Below, piece by piece: positions 14,141 to 22,230 of a stretch of 57,000 nucleotides of DNA. Origin of the DNA: Chloroflexota bacterium (GTDB lineage Bacteria > Chloroflexota > Anaerolineae > Anaerolineales > Villigracilaceae); assembly GCA_024434165.1 (NCBI GenBank), contig QMIW01000015.1:1-57000 (forward strand). Reading direction: 5' to 3'. The notes beneath the pieces are model-generated. The model searched no databases. It had not been told where the DNA came from and was given only the letters and a program-made list of their open reading frames with translations. Each line of letters starts with the position of its first letter. Positions within the stretch are counted from its first letter, which is position 1. Position numbers and translations under genes: made by a program.

Positions 14141-15465
14141 ACGGACAAAAAGAACGCTTAATGGTTTTGGATATGCTCGCCGAGGGCAAGATTACGGCGG
14201 ATGAAGCCGAGGAATTGTTCAAGGCAATGGAAGAAGCGCCGGAAGAAAAAAACGCCTCGACCGCCGCCGGATTTGTTCCCGGTCTATCGCATTTGTCGCA
14301 CCTTGCATCTTTATCTCCTCTCTCCGCCCTTTCGCCCGCCGACCCCGAAAGTCCGCGCAACGCCCGTACCCGTGAACTGCTTGCCGCGCTGAAGGATGCG
14401 GGTATTGACCATGTTACCGTAAGCGATTTGCAGGAGATGAAGATCCACAGCCTTACTGCCGATTACATCCGCGAGATGCGGGCATTGGGCGTGGAGCCTG
14501 ACGGCATAGGGGAGTGGATTCACCTGCGCATCCATGACGTTTCCCCGCGCTACGTCCGCGACCTGCGCGAAGTGGGTGTGACCGACCTCGACGTGGACGA
14601 GATCGTGGAATTGTATTTACAGGGCGTTTCCGCCAAATTTATTGGCGCCCTGCGCGATCTCGGCATCCGCGACCTCGATATTGAGGAGATCAAGGAACTG
14701 AACAACCACGACGTTTCGCCGAAGTACATTGCCGAGCTGCGCGCCCTGGGCTTGAAAGACCTTGATATTGACGATTTGATCGAACTCGCCAACCACGACG
14801 TTTCACCAAAGTACATCGCCGAACTGCGCGCGCTCGGTTTCAACGACCTGGATGTGGATGAGCTGGTCGAACTTGGCGACCATGATGTTTCCCCCGAATT
14901 CATTGCCGAATTGCGCAGTCTCGGCTTCAAGGATTTCGATGTGGACGACCTGGTTGAGTTGAGCAATCACGATGTCTCCCCCAAATTCATTGCCGAAATG
15001 CGGGAACTCGGCTTGGATACTCTCGACCTCGACGACTTGATCGAACTGCGCAACCACGATGTCTCGCCTGAATTCATCGCTGCGATGCGCGAAATGGGTT
15101 TCACCGACCTCGATACCGAAGAATTCATTGACCTTCGCAACCAGGGCGTAACCGCCGGGTATGTCCGCTTGCTGGTGGATGCCGGTCTGAAAGACCTCGA
15201 TGCCGGCGGGCTCGAAGAACTGAAAATTCACAACGTCACCGCCAAATTCGTGCGCGAAATCCGTGAGCTGGGTTTTGAAAACGTGAACGTGGAAGACCTC
15301 GTCGAACTGCACATCCATCACGTCACCCCGCGCTTCATCCGCGAGATGCGCAATAAACTCGGCGATCACCTCACCCTCTCGCAAATCCTCGATATCCGCC
15401 TGCACGGCATTGACGAAGACCTGCTCGAGGAACTGCGCGAGGCGGGAATGAAAATAAAGGGATAG
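14137..15465 (+). CDS. Protein with about twelve 29-residue helical repeats
   Basis: The 442-aa product starts with a SHOCT-like or YvlB-like helical hairpin (LDMLAEGKITADEAEELFKAM). A low-complexity linker (LSHLSHLASLSPLSALSP, about residues 50-67) follows, and then tandem 29-residue repeats from about residue 100 to the end. The central copies read NHDVSPKYIAELRALGLKD followed by LDIDDLIEL. Similar repeats occur in the C-terminal part of BlaR1/M56-type proteins and DUF4097-linked regulators; their role there is not well defined. The protein has no signal peptide or membrane segment and is highly acidic. It overlaps the DUF2089 gene by 4 nt and is followed by a strong terminator. It may be a scaffold or sensor partner of the DUF2089 regulator. 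Confidence 0.8.
   Translation: MNGQKERLMVLDMLAEGKITADEAEELFKAMEEAPEEKNASTAAGFVPGLSHLSHLASLSPLSALSPADPESPRNARTRELLAALKDAGIDHVTVSDLQEMKIHSLTADYIREMRALGVEPDGIGEWIHLRIHDVSPRYVRDLREVGVTDLDVDEIVELYLQGVSAKFIGALRDLGIRDLDIEEIKELNNHDVSPKYIAELRALGLKDLDIDDLIELANHDVSPKYIAELRALGFNDLDVDELVELGDHDVSPEFIAELRSLGFKDFDVDDLVELSNHDVSPKFIAEMRELGLDTLDLDDLIELRNHDVSPEFIAAMREMGFTDLDTEEFIDLRNQGVTAGYVRLLVDAGLKDLDAGGLEELKIHNVTAKFVREIRELGFENVNVEDLVELHIHHVTPRFIREMRNKLGDHLTLSQILDIRLHGIDEDLLEELREAGMKIKG
14443..15440 (+). repeat. Tandem 87-bp coding repeats
   Basis: About twelve in-frame units of 87 bp encode the 29-residue repeats. The five central units (about 14700-15135) are the most alike, with (N/D)HDVSP at each unit start, while the outer units diverge (IHSLT, LQGVS, NQGVT, IHNVT, IHHVT, LHGID). 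Homogeneity in the middle suggests recent unit duplication or gene conversion. Confidence 0.75.
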
Positions 15466-15484
15466 ATCGTCCGGTTTCCACGAA

Positions 15485-15516
15485 AAAAGCCGGCCCCGGT
15501 CAATGGGTCGGCTTTT
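15485..15516. terminator. Bidirectional terminator
   Basis: AAAAGCCGGCCC (15485-15496) pairs with GGGTCGGCTTTT (15505-15516), 12 bp with one G-T pair and an 8-nt loop. A-rich and T-rich flanks let it work for both the repeat-protein gene (+) and trpB2 (-). Confidence 0.75.
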
Positions 15517-15539
15517 CGTTTGGCTGTGGTCTGCCGCAA

Positions 15540-16910
15540 TCAGGAGACGGGCACCTGGGGCAGTTTTTGCATCGCCGCCTTCACCGCTTCGGCAGGGTAT
15601 TCGTAGTCTTCCAGTTTCCCGCTCAGGTAGGCTTCATACGCGCCCATGTCGAAATTGCCGTGACCCGAAAGGTTGAACAGAATCACGCGCTTTTCGCCCT
15701 TCGTCCTGGCATCCAGCGCCTCGTCAATTGCCGCGCGGATGGCGTGCGCCGACTCGGGAGCGGGGACGATGCCCTCTGTGTGGGCGAATTGAATCGCCGC
15801 GTCAAAAGTAGCCATCTGTTTGACAGCCACCGCCTCGATGTGACCGGCGTCGTACAGGGCGCAGATGCTGGGCGCCATGCCGTGATAGCGCAGCCCGCCC
15901 GCATGGATTCCCGGCGGGATGAAATCGTGCCCGAGCGTGTGCATCTTGACGATGGGCGCCATCTTCGCCGTGTCGCCATAATCAAAGGTGTACACGCCTT
16001 TCGTCAGGGAGGGTGCGGCGGTCGGTTCCACCGCCAGCAGGCGCGTGCGCTTGCCGTTCTTCAGGTTTTCGCGCAGGAAAGGATAGGCGATTCCCGCGAA
16101 GTTCGAGCCGCCGCCCACGCAGCCGATCACGACATCGGGATATTCGCCCGCCATATCCATCTGCTTCAAGGCTTCCTCGCCGATCACGGTCTGGTGCAGG
16201 AGTACGTGGTTGAGCACCGAGCCAAGCCCGTATTTCTTTGCGCCGTTGGATGTGGCGGCGGCTTCCACCGCCTCCGAAATGGCGATGCCAAGCGAGCCGG
16301 GACTGTTGGGGTCGGCTTCCAGCACGGAACGTCCGTAATTGGTCTTGTCGGTTGGGCTGGCGTATACCCTCGAACCGTAGGTTTCCATCAGGTTGCGGCG
16401 ATACGGCTTTTGGTGATACGAAACCTTGACCATATACACTTCAAGGTCGAGTTCGAAGAAATGACAGGCAAAGGCGAGCGCCGACCCCCATTGTCCTGCG
16501 CCCGTTTCCGTGGTCATTGCCCTGGTGCCAGCCTTCTTGTTGTAGAATGCCTGCGCGATGGCGGTGTTGGGCTTGTGGCTTCCCGCCGGGGAAACGCCTT
16601 CGTATTTGTAGTAGATGTGGGCGGTGGTATCCAGCGCCTTTTCCAGCCGCCGCGCACGCAGGAGCGGAGTGGGCCGGTATAACCGATAGATCTCGCGGAC
16701 TTCCTCCGGTATCTCGATGAACCGTTCGGTGCTGATCTCCTGAAGGATCAAGTCCATCGGGAACAGCACGGATAAAAAGTCCGGCGTAACGGGTTCCATC
16801 GTGCCGGGATGCAGGACGGGCGTGGGCGGAACCGGACTATCGGCATTGATGTTGTACCAGAATTTCGGCAGATCGCTTTCGTTCAATAGGAATCGGGTCT
16901 GGTTGGTCAT
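15540..16910 (-). CDS. trpB: Tryptophan synthase beta chain, TrpB2 type
   Basis: This PLP enzyme joins indole and serine to make tryptophan. The 456-aa product belongs to the longer TrpB2 branch (typical length about 450, with an N-terminal extension and [14 protein letters not shown] near residue 77). The PLP lysine is K113 in [18 protein letters not shown] (about 138) and the glycine loop GCVGGGSNF (about 243) follow. TrpB2 enzymes often work without TrpA on free indole, and no trpA is visible here. A GGAGG sequence precedes the ATG at 16910; an upstream TTG gives no better start. Expression is very probably under the tryptophan T-box leader at 17131-17485. Confidence 0.93.
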   Translation of the reverse strand: MTNQTRFLLNESDLPKFWYNINADSPVPPTPVLHPGTMEPVTPDFLSVLFPMDLILQEISTERFIEIPEEVREIYRLYRPTPLLRARRLEKALDTTAHIYYKYEGVSPAGSHKPNTAIAQAFYNKKAGTRAMTTETGAGQWGSALAFACHFFELDLEVYMVKVSYHQKPYRRNLMETYGSRVYASPTDKTNYGRSVLEADPNSPGSLGIAISEAVEAAATSNGAKKYGLGSVLNHVLLHQTVIGEEALKQMDMAGEYPDVVIGCVGGGSNFAGIAYPFLRENLKNGKRTRLLAVEPTAAPSLTKGVYTFDYGDTAKMAPIVKMHTLGHDFIPPGIHAGGLRYHGMAPSICALYDAGHIEAVAVKQMATFDAAIQFAHTEGIVPAPESAHAIRAAIDEALDARTKGEKRVILFNLSGHGNFDMGAYEAYLSGKLEDYEYPAEAVKAAMQKLPQVPVS

Positions 16911-17068
16911 GGTCTCCTCCAAATGAGTCTAGGGGATGAAGCGCGGGGTGTTGGCTCGGTCGGCGAACACCTGATCTGCGGAGAGGGCAGCATCGCAAGC
17001 GGTCCGGTGTTTCGCTCCTGAAACGGGATTTCCGACTGGGGTTCGTTCGATTGTGGCATTGGATTCAT
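16907..17068 (-). CDS. Possible 53-aa open reading frame between T-box and trpB2
   Basis: After the T-box terminator there is an ATG with AAAGGAG 6 nt upstream. It opens a 53-codon frame whose TGA overlaps the trpB2 ATG (ATGA). The product ([18 protein letters not shown]...) is proline- and serine-rich, lacks a signal or membrane segment, and has a single Trp near the end (PRLIWRRP). It resembles nothing I know. It could be a translated coupling peptide that feeds ribosomes to trpB2, or chance. Length and composition alone do not prove translation. Confidence 0.35.
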   Translation of the reverse strand: MNPMPQSNEPQSEIPFQERNTGPLAMLPSPQIRCSPTEPTPRASSPRLIWRRP

Positions 17069-17130
17069 GGATTCTCCTTTTCTGGTTTTCCTCTTTGCAG
17101 CGAGAGGATGGATCAAACATGTTGGGGCGA

Positions 17131-17485
17131 AAACAAAACATCCGTCCCGAAAATGGGACGGATGTTGAATCCGTGGTGCCACCCAACTTAGGCTGGTTGC
17201 AAAATCCATTCTGATGCAACAGATGCCAGCCTCGCTCTTGTAGTCAGCGAGTCGCTTTGCCGTTTGGTTGACAAGCCGCTCAGTAACTATGCCATGGTAA
17301 CGGAGGCAAACCCGGCGTTGGCTACTGGCTCGACGATTCGGCTAAAGACTGCTCGACCGTCAACCTTTCACCTTGCGGCTCGGAGGACCATTCAACACTG
17401 CCGTTTCGCACAGGTCTTTCACCACAGCGGACCTGCTCTCTGAAGCGCCGTACAGCGGCTACTCTTCCTCGTCCACGCCTTGTTT
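17131..17485 (-). promoter_or_regulatory. T-box leader, tryptophan-specific (upstream of trpB2)
   Basis: Read on the minus strand, the leader has Stem I elements near its 5' end (AGAGAGC loop, 17435-17441, and the GTGAAAGACCT region). A TGG Trp codon sits in the specifier position (17388-17390, in GTTGAATGGTCC). The conserved T-box AAGTTGGGTGGCACCACGG lies at 17171-17189, and a 12-bp terminator stem (17137-17166) is followed by TTGTTTTC. The discriminator-pairing UGGN is TGGC, and its C matches the G73 discriminator of bacterial tRNA-Trp. Uncharged tRNA-Trp would stabilise the antiterminator and turn on trpB2. Confidence 0.93.
17137..17166 (-). terminator. T-box intrinsic terminator
   Basis: On the minus strand AACATCCGTCCC pairs with GGGACGGATGTT, 12 bp with no mismatch and a 6-nt loop, followed by TTGTTTTC. 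It starts a few bases after the T-box sequence, as expected for the terminator alternative of a T-box switch. Confidence 0.9.
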
Positions 17486-17491
17486 TTGTTG

Positions 17492-17519
17492 ATTATATGC
17501 AAAAGGATTGGGATGTCAA
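17492..17519 (-). promoter_or_regulatory. Consensus promoter of the T-box-trpB2 unit
   Basis: On the minus strand a perfect TTGACA (17514-17519) and TATAAT (17492-17497) are separated by 16 bp. Transcription would start near 17485, just before Stem I of the T-box. The promoter lies within 20-45 bp of the stop of the lipoprotein gene behind it, so trpB2 is a separate unit. Confidence 0.85.
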
Positions 17520-17535
17520 TAAAAGCGCGCCGCTC

Positions 17536-20064
17536 TTACTGCACCGTTCCCAACATTCTCGGATACCAATACCACAAAATATCCGCCGCCGGTTTGCTGT
17601 GGACGGACGTGGACTTGTCCTGCAGGGCGACGGGCATGAAGTATCCACGGCTGACGAAGCCGGAGACCCACGAGCGCGCATTGACCGCGGTGAGCATGGC
17701 TTCGTAAATATCTGCCTGGGTTTGCAGGTTGAGGCTTGCCGCAGTGTTATCCGGGTTGGGGCGGGAGAGTTCGGCAAAATCCAGGCATCCGCCCGCGCCG
17801 TTGGGGACGCACCCGCTGGCGGCGCCTGCAGCGGAGGGGTACGACACCGCAAGGATGACCGGCTTGCCGAGCAGCGAGGCAAGCGGCGCGACCTCGTTAT
17901 CGAGCAGGCGTCCGGCTTCGTTGGCGTAGTCCGTTTTTGTGGCGCTCTGGCTTGTGCTCAACGGAATGGACCACAAGAGGTAGATTCCATCCACATCCAG
18001 CAGAAAATTGACCGGTGTCTCCACGTTGGATTTGGTATAAGGCATCGCCCAGAAGACCTGACCCTTGAAGCGCGACCGTACATCCTGAATGATGGCTTTC
18101 CACTGCGCTTCCGCATCCGCCGGGACGTTGGAGGGCGAGCCATCCGAAAGCGCTCCGCCGGGGAGGGCGGGTCCCACCCAATCGCCGCCGAGGATGAGGA
18201 TGTTTGCCCCGGTCTGGTTGGCGAGGTCGGCGTAGTTGACGGCGAAGGCGCGGTAGCGGGTAAACCACGACTGCCACCACTGGGCGTCGCGCGGGGCACT
18301 CAGCCAAAAGTTGGCTGCGGCTGTCCGCGTGGAATCAGCCGAGGCGGGGAAATGAGGCGTGGGAAAAACTGCAATGTTCAGTCCCAAAGCCCGGGCTTGT
18401 GAAATCATGATGGCAGAGTCAATCCAAAGCGGGTCCTGACCGGGAACGACGGCAAAACGCAGGGGAGAAATGCTGGTGTATGTCCAGGTGGGGGTGAGCA
18501 CGGCAAGGTTGGAACCGATCGCACGCGTGTTGGCAAATGCCTGGGGCGCGTAGAACGAAAAATTGGGGCGGTAGGCGGGCTGGTATTCGATGCCAGCCAC
18601 GAAGCCGGCGGCGCGTTTCGTGATGGACGCGCCCACAAGCGAAACAGGCTCCGGGTTTTCGAACCATTTCCACGAACTGACCGTGTCTTGAATATCCTGC
18701 CCAAGCAGGCTGGTGGCTGCCTGCCTTCCGGTGGGCGCAGCGCCCGCCGTCTGGTTGTCGTCTGCGCTTCCGCATTGACCGTTGCGGCAGTACCGGTACG
18801 AGAACGAGCCGAGGAAGTTCAACGGACCGTAGAGTTTGTATGCCCAGCGATTGTTGCCGAGGGGCCACATCGGGATGGGCTCCATCCAGCCGAAGATGTT
18901 GAATTGGATGTAAAGAATATCGCCCGGCGGCGTGACCGACGGAATGGTCGTTTCGAACAGAATCGGGCCGGATTCGTTGGTCGCCAGCCAGGCAGCGACC
19001 GTATCTTCGAGGATCACGTCCTGTTCCGGGACGATCAGGTCGCGCACCACCCATTCGCCGTTCGACTTGTGTTCGGCGTTCCAAAAGCCGTCGCCGAGCG
19101 TGTATTTGTATTGGATGTACGCCCCGGCGGGCAGCCCCAGTGTAATGGCGTAACGCCCGTCCGCCTGAAGGTTGAGGATTGGCATGCGATCCGTCACCGT
19201 GCTGACCCCGCCCTGCAGATCGGCGAAGGTGTTGCCAAGCTGCAGAATGTTGCCCGCAATGCGCACCGGCACGCCTGGCACGGTATCCTGCGGGATGGAC
19301 ACCATGAACGTCACGTTGACCAGTTTCGCAGGCTTGATGCGCAGATCCACGATGGTGGTGGAGCCATCGCCGACGACCGCGCCCTGCTGGAAAGGTTTAT
19401 ACATTCCATCCGGGCTGTAGGCAACCAGTTGCTGCGTGCCCACCGCCAGCCCGGGCAATTCAAACCGCCCAAGCGAATCCGTGAACGATTGCACGCCCCC
19501 CGCCGTCACGAGGATGTTCGGCAGCGGCGAACCGGTATCGGCGTTGAAGATTTGTCCCAGGATCGCTCCGGTTGGACGGTTGAGCGCTCTATCCCCCCAG
19601 TCGGCGATGATGTCCTGCACTTCGCCGGGACCGGCGACGTAGTGCATTCGATAGCGGATATTTGCGCCGGAACCGGCATCTTCGGGAACCGCCGCCGCGC
19701 CGCGCCGCACATAGCGGTATTTGACGACCGAATTGAACGGCAGGGGCAGGGTGGCGGTGTACGTCAATGAATCGCGCGGGCTCATCGGGTATTGCGTGGC
19801 GTTGATGGAAAGCCCGGTCACTTCATCCAGCACCGTCAGGATAAGCGATTCATTCGCCTGCAGCGGCTCAGGCAGGGTGACGATGAAGGTCGTCTGTGCC
19901 ACCGGGTACGGCGTGGAGGAAGCGGTCACGTCCGCGGTGGGCGGCGTGGAGGGGGTTGAGCCGAAAGGGTTTTCGAGCAGTGAAATGGTGCATGCCTGCC
20001 CGGCAAGGATGAGGATAAGCGCCGCGAGTGCCGCACGGCGCAAGTTGATGGTTTTCCCGTTCAT
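17536..20064 (-). CDS. Large predicted lipoprotein with beta domains and a TIM-barrel-like C-terminal domain
   Basis: The 842-aa product has a signal segment with a Cys at residue 25 (LILILAGQAC), an atypical lipobox, followed by a Ser/Thr/Pro linker. Residues 50-160 look like a carbohydrate-binding-type beta domain. A carboxypeptidase-regulatory-like domain follows (GAILGQIFNADTGSPLPNI, about 168), then two more starch-binding-like beta domains. The C-terminal 300 residues read like a glycoside-hydrolase-type TIM barrel (GLNIAVFPTPHFP; GANILILGGDWVGPALPG; GIYLLWSIPLS; GFVSRGYFMP). No catalytic pair can be named with confidence. It is probably surface-anchored and acts on or binds glycans. 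No gene in the neighbourhood gives a pathway. Confidence 0.6.
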   Translation of the reverse strand: MNGKTINLRRAALAALILILAGQACTISLLENPFGSTPSTPPTADVTASSTPYPVAQTTFIVTLPEPLQANESLILTVLDEVTGLSINATQYPMSPRDSLTYTATLPLPFNSVVKYRYVRRGAAAVPEDAGSGANIRYRMHYVAGPGEVQDIIADWGDRALNRPTGAILGQIFNADTGSPLPNILVTAGGVQSFTDSLGRFELPGLAVGTQQLVAYSPDGMYKPFQQGAVVGDGSTTIVDLRIKPAKLVNVTFMVSIPQDTVPGVPVRIAGNILQLGNTFADLQGGVSTVTDRMPILNLQADGRYAITLGLPAGAYIQYKYTLGDGFWNAEHKSNGEWVVRDLIVPEQDVILEDTVAAWLATNESGPILFETTIPSVTPPGDILYIQFNIFGWMEPIPMWPLGNNRWAYKLYGPLNFLGSFSYRYCRNGQCGSADDNQTAGAAPTGRQAATSLLGQDIQDTVSSWKWFENPEPVSLVGASITKRAAGFVAGIEYQPAYRPNFSFYAPQAFANTRAIGSNLAVLTPTWTYTSISPLRFAVVPGQDPLWIDSAIMISQARALGLNIAVFPTPHFPASADSTRTAAANFWLSAPRDAQWWQSWFTRYRAFAVNYADLANQTGANILILGGDWVGPALPGGALSDGSPSNVPADAEAQWKAIIQDVRSRFKGQVFWAMPYTKSNVETPVNFLLDVDGIYLLWSIPLSTSQSATKTDYANEAGRLLDNEVAPLASLLGKPVILAVSYPSAAGAASGCVPNGAGGCLDFAELSRPNPDNTAASLNLQTQADIYEAMLTAVNARSWVSGFVSRGYFMPVALQDKSTSVHSKPAADILWYWYPRMLGTVQ

Positions 20065-20104
20065 TCTCTTCTCCTTGGATGAAATACGCGCTTCAATCTG
20101 ACCT

Positions 20105-21025
20105 TTAGCCTGCCCCTCCGTCTTGAGCGTTTTCCTGCGCTTCGGCTGAGCGTTTAATCCGTCCGGCGTAGGCGAGATGACTCAGACCGATGCTGATGAA
20201 GTATAACAAAATCATGGGAAGCATCACCAGCCCCATGTTGACCGGGTCCACCGTCGGCGTGACTGCCGCAGCCAGCAGGGCGATGATGACGACCGCCAGC
20301 CGCCATTGCTGGGCAAGCACGCTCGGCTGAATCAAGCCGATGGCAGTCAGTATGTAGATGACGAGCGGGAACTCGAAAAAGACGCCGATCCACAGCATCA
20401 AACCGGTGACGAAGGCGAAATATTCGTGCGCCGTCCAGAGTTGGGCGATCTCGGTAAAGCCGCCCAGAAACGGGAGCGCCGCCGGGAGCAAAACGAAGTA
20501 GGTGAACACTATTCCGGTTACAAAGAGCAGGGTCGCCAGCGGAATGCCCACCAGCCCCAGTTTCTTCTCGCGCGGCTTCAAACCGGGTGCGGCAAAGAGC
20601 CAAAGTTCCAGCGCAATGTACGGGAACGCCGCTGCAATCCCCACCGACATTGCCACGCGCATGAACACGCCGATCTCTTCCGTCACCTGAATCGCTTGCA
20701 GGTTTGCCAGCCCGCCCGCAGGGTCTGCAAGGAATTCCATCACCGGCTCCGCCACCCAAAAAGCGGCGATCACCGCCGCCGCCAACACGCTCACCGAGCG
20801 CAGCAGGTGTGCGCGCAGCGCCGCCAGCTGCTCCCAGAACAACTCGCGGGTATCGCGGCTGGAGACCATATCCACGAGCACATCCCCGATGGGACGTTCG
20901 TCGGGTTCGGTGTTCAGAAATTTATGGAAGCGGGAGATGGCTCGAAACGGGAAGGCAATAATATTGAAGGCGAGGCGGAAGGGAAAGACGAGAATCCGCC
21001 CCAAGCCCGAAAAGAATTTACGCAT
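20105..21025 (-). CDS. tatC: Twin-arginine translocase subunit TatC
   Basis: TatC is the polytopic receptor that recognises twin-arginine signal peptides. The 306-aa product has six hydrophobic segments and TatC motifs: LRAHLLRSVSVL (about residue 69, the cytosolic entry region), FPYIALELWLFAAPGLKPREKK (about 134) and FEFPLVIYIL (about 218). An amphipathic N-terminal extension of some 60 residues (RILVFPFRLAFNIIAFPFRAI) is longer than in the E. coli protein. Its start overlaps the end of tatA by 8 nt. It ends the minus-strand operon beginning at 22559. Confidence 0.93.
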   Translation of the reverse strand: MRKFFSGLGRILVFPFRLAFNIIAFPFRAISRFHKFLNTEPDERPIGDVLVDMVSSRDTRELFWEQLAALRAHLLRSVSVLAAAVIAAFWVAEPVMEFLADPAGGLANLQAIQVTEEIGVFMRVAMSVGIAAAFPYIALELWLFAAPGLKPREKKLGLVGIPLATLLFVTGIVFTYFVLLPAALPFLGGFTEIAQLWTAHEYFAFVTGLMLWIGVFFEFPLVIYILTAIGLIQPSVLAQQWRLAVVIIALLAAAVTPTVDPVNMGLVMLPMILLYFISIGLSHLAYAGRIKRSAEAQENAQDGGAG

Positions 21026-21419
21026 TGTTCTGGGGGTCGCTTTCGGGGGCTTTTTTCTCCGGCTCGGGCGCGATTCTGTTTTCGGAAGGCTTCACCGGCG
21101 CAGAATTGGCGGGATACGGCTGGGAGCGCGGCAAAGGCTTTGAGGGGCTGACCGGCTGCGAGGTCGGGTTGGAAGCGTTCCTGACCTCCTGACCGATCTG
21201 TTCCAGTTCCTCGTTCGCTTCGCGCATCAACTTGTGCGGCAGGGTCCGCAGTTCGCGCGAAGTCTGCTGGAAGATTTTCCAGCCGTCCGAGGTGACGATG
21301 TTTCTCATCCACTTGCCGATGGTCTTCCCGGCTTTTTGCATGTCCTTCGGTCCGAGCACGAGCAGGGCAATGATAATGACAAAAATAAGTTCCGACATTC
21401 CAACGCCGAGAATTTCCAT
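21018..21419 (-). CDS. tatA: Sec-independent translocase TatA/TatB-type protein
   Basis: This 133-aa protein has the TatA/B design: a short N-terminal membrane helix (ELIFVIIIALLVLGPKDM, residues 10-27) with the Gly-Pro hinge, an amphipathic helix (KAGKTIGKWMRNIVTSDGWK) and a long Pro/Ser-rich polar tail. It pairs with TatC to form the folded-protein export pore. The tail length is more like TatB, while the hinge is common to both, so the A/B assignment is open. It overlaps tatC by 8 nt and lies 2 nt after nusB. Confidence 0.88.
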   Translation of the reverse strand: MEILGVGMSELIFVIIIALLVLGPKDMQKAGKTIGKWMRNIVTSDGWKIFQQTSRELRTLPHKLMREANEELEQIGQEVRNASNPTSQPVSPSKPLPRSQPYPANSAPVKPSENRIAPEPEKKAPESDPQNNA

Positions 21420-21421
21420 AC

Positions 21422-21880
21422 CTATGATTCCATATTTGTCCCTTGCGGGAGACTGTCCTTGATTACCTGACGAATTTCGTTTTCATGCTCCACCAGCGTG
21501 CCGAGCACGCCGTTGACGAAGCGGGAGGTCGAATCGGAACCGTATATCTTTGCCAGTTCCACCGCTTCGTTGATGGCAACCTTGATGGGCGTTTCGCGCG
21601 AGACGGCAAACTCCCAGCAGGCGATCCGCAGGATGTTGCGGTCAATTGCGGCGATCTGGTCGAGGGGCCATTCGGGCGCATACCTGGCGATGACCTGGTC
21701 CAGTTCGTGGCGGATGGGCAGGACGCCGAAGATGATTTGCCTCGCAAACTCGGCGAGGTCCTCGCTGAGCGCGGTATCTTCCAGGCGGGTTTTCAATACG
21801 TCGCCTGGAAGATGGCTCGAAAGATCGGTTTCATACAAGACTTGCAGAGCGATGGAACGCGCCCTGGTGCGGGGTTTCAT
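21422..21880 (-). CDS. nusB: Transcription antitermination protein NusB
   Basis: NusB is the all-helical factor that binds boxA RNA with S10 (NusE) in rRNA antitermination. The 152-aa product has the expected length and motifs: RARSIALQVLYETDLS at the start, WPLDQIAAIDRNILRIACWEF (about residues 76-96), PIKVAINEAVELAKIYGSD (about 102-120) and a C-terminal SRFVNGVLGTL. Its start overlaps the Asp23 gene stop by 4 nt. This close coupling places it in one operon with Asp23 and the Tat genes. Confidence 0.95.
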   Translation of the reverse strand: MKPRTRARSIALQVLYETDLSSHLPGDVLKTRLEDTALSEDLAEFARQIIFGVLPIRHELDQVIARYAPEWPLDQIAAIDRNILRIACWEFAVSRETPIKVAINEAVELAKIYGSDSTSRFVNGVLGTLVEHENEIRQVIKDSLPQGTNMES

Positions 21881-22230
21881 GCTGCCTGTGCCTCGTCCTC
21901 GAAGTCTATATCTTCGATGTGAATGTTCACTTCGCCCACGTCCATGCCGACCATTTCGTGAATGGCGCGCGCCACGTTGTGCTGGATGTTGCGGCTGACC
22001 TCGCGGATATTGACGTTTTCCTTGAGGATGAGGAACAGGTCGGCGTAGACGGTGTTGTCCTTCGCTTCAATTCGGACGCCTTCGGCTGTTCCACGACGAA
22101 AGAGCCGGTTCACCCCGCCAGCGACCGGCGCAAGGCGGCTGACGCCGGGCACCTCCAGCGCGGCAAGGCGCGCGATGGTGGTCAGCACTTCGGGGGAAAC
22201 GGTGGTTTTACCCTGTGTTTCTTCGGTCAT
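21877..22230 (-). CDS. Asp23/Gls24 family envelope stress protein
   Basis: The 117-aa product shows the Asp23 layout: KTTVSPEVLTTIARLAALEVPGVSRL near the start, TVYADLFLILKENVNIREVSRNIQHNVARAI in the middle and a VGEVNIHIEDIDF end. In Firmicutes this family (Asp23, YloU, YqhY) is linked to the cell envelope and to fatty-acid metabolism and often sits next to nusB, as it does here. Both ends overlap neighbours by 4 nt. The function of the Chloroflexota version is not known. Confidence 0.88.
   Translation of the reverse strand: MTEETQGKTTVSPEVLTTIARLAALEVPGVSRLAPVAGGVNRLFRRGTAEGVRIEAKDNTVYADLFLILKENVNIREVSRNIQHNVARAIHEMVGMDVGEVNIHIEDIDFEDEAQAA

Noticed and set aside
14443-15440. CRISPR-like or tandem non-coding repeat
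   Set aside because: The 87-bp units are contiguous, in-frame and conserve protein sequence, so they are coding repeats with no spacers.
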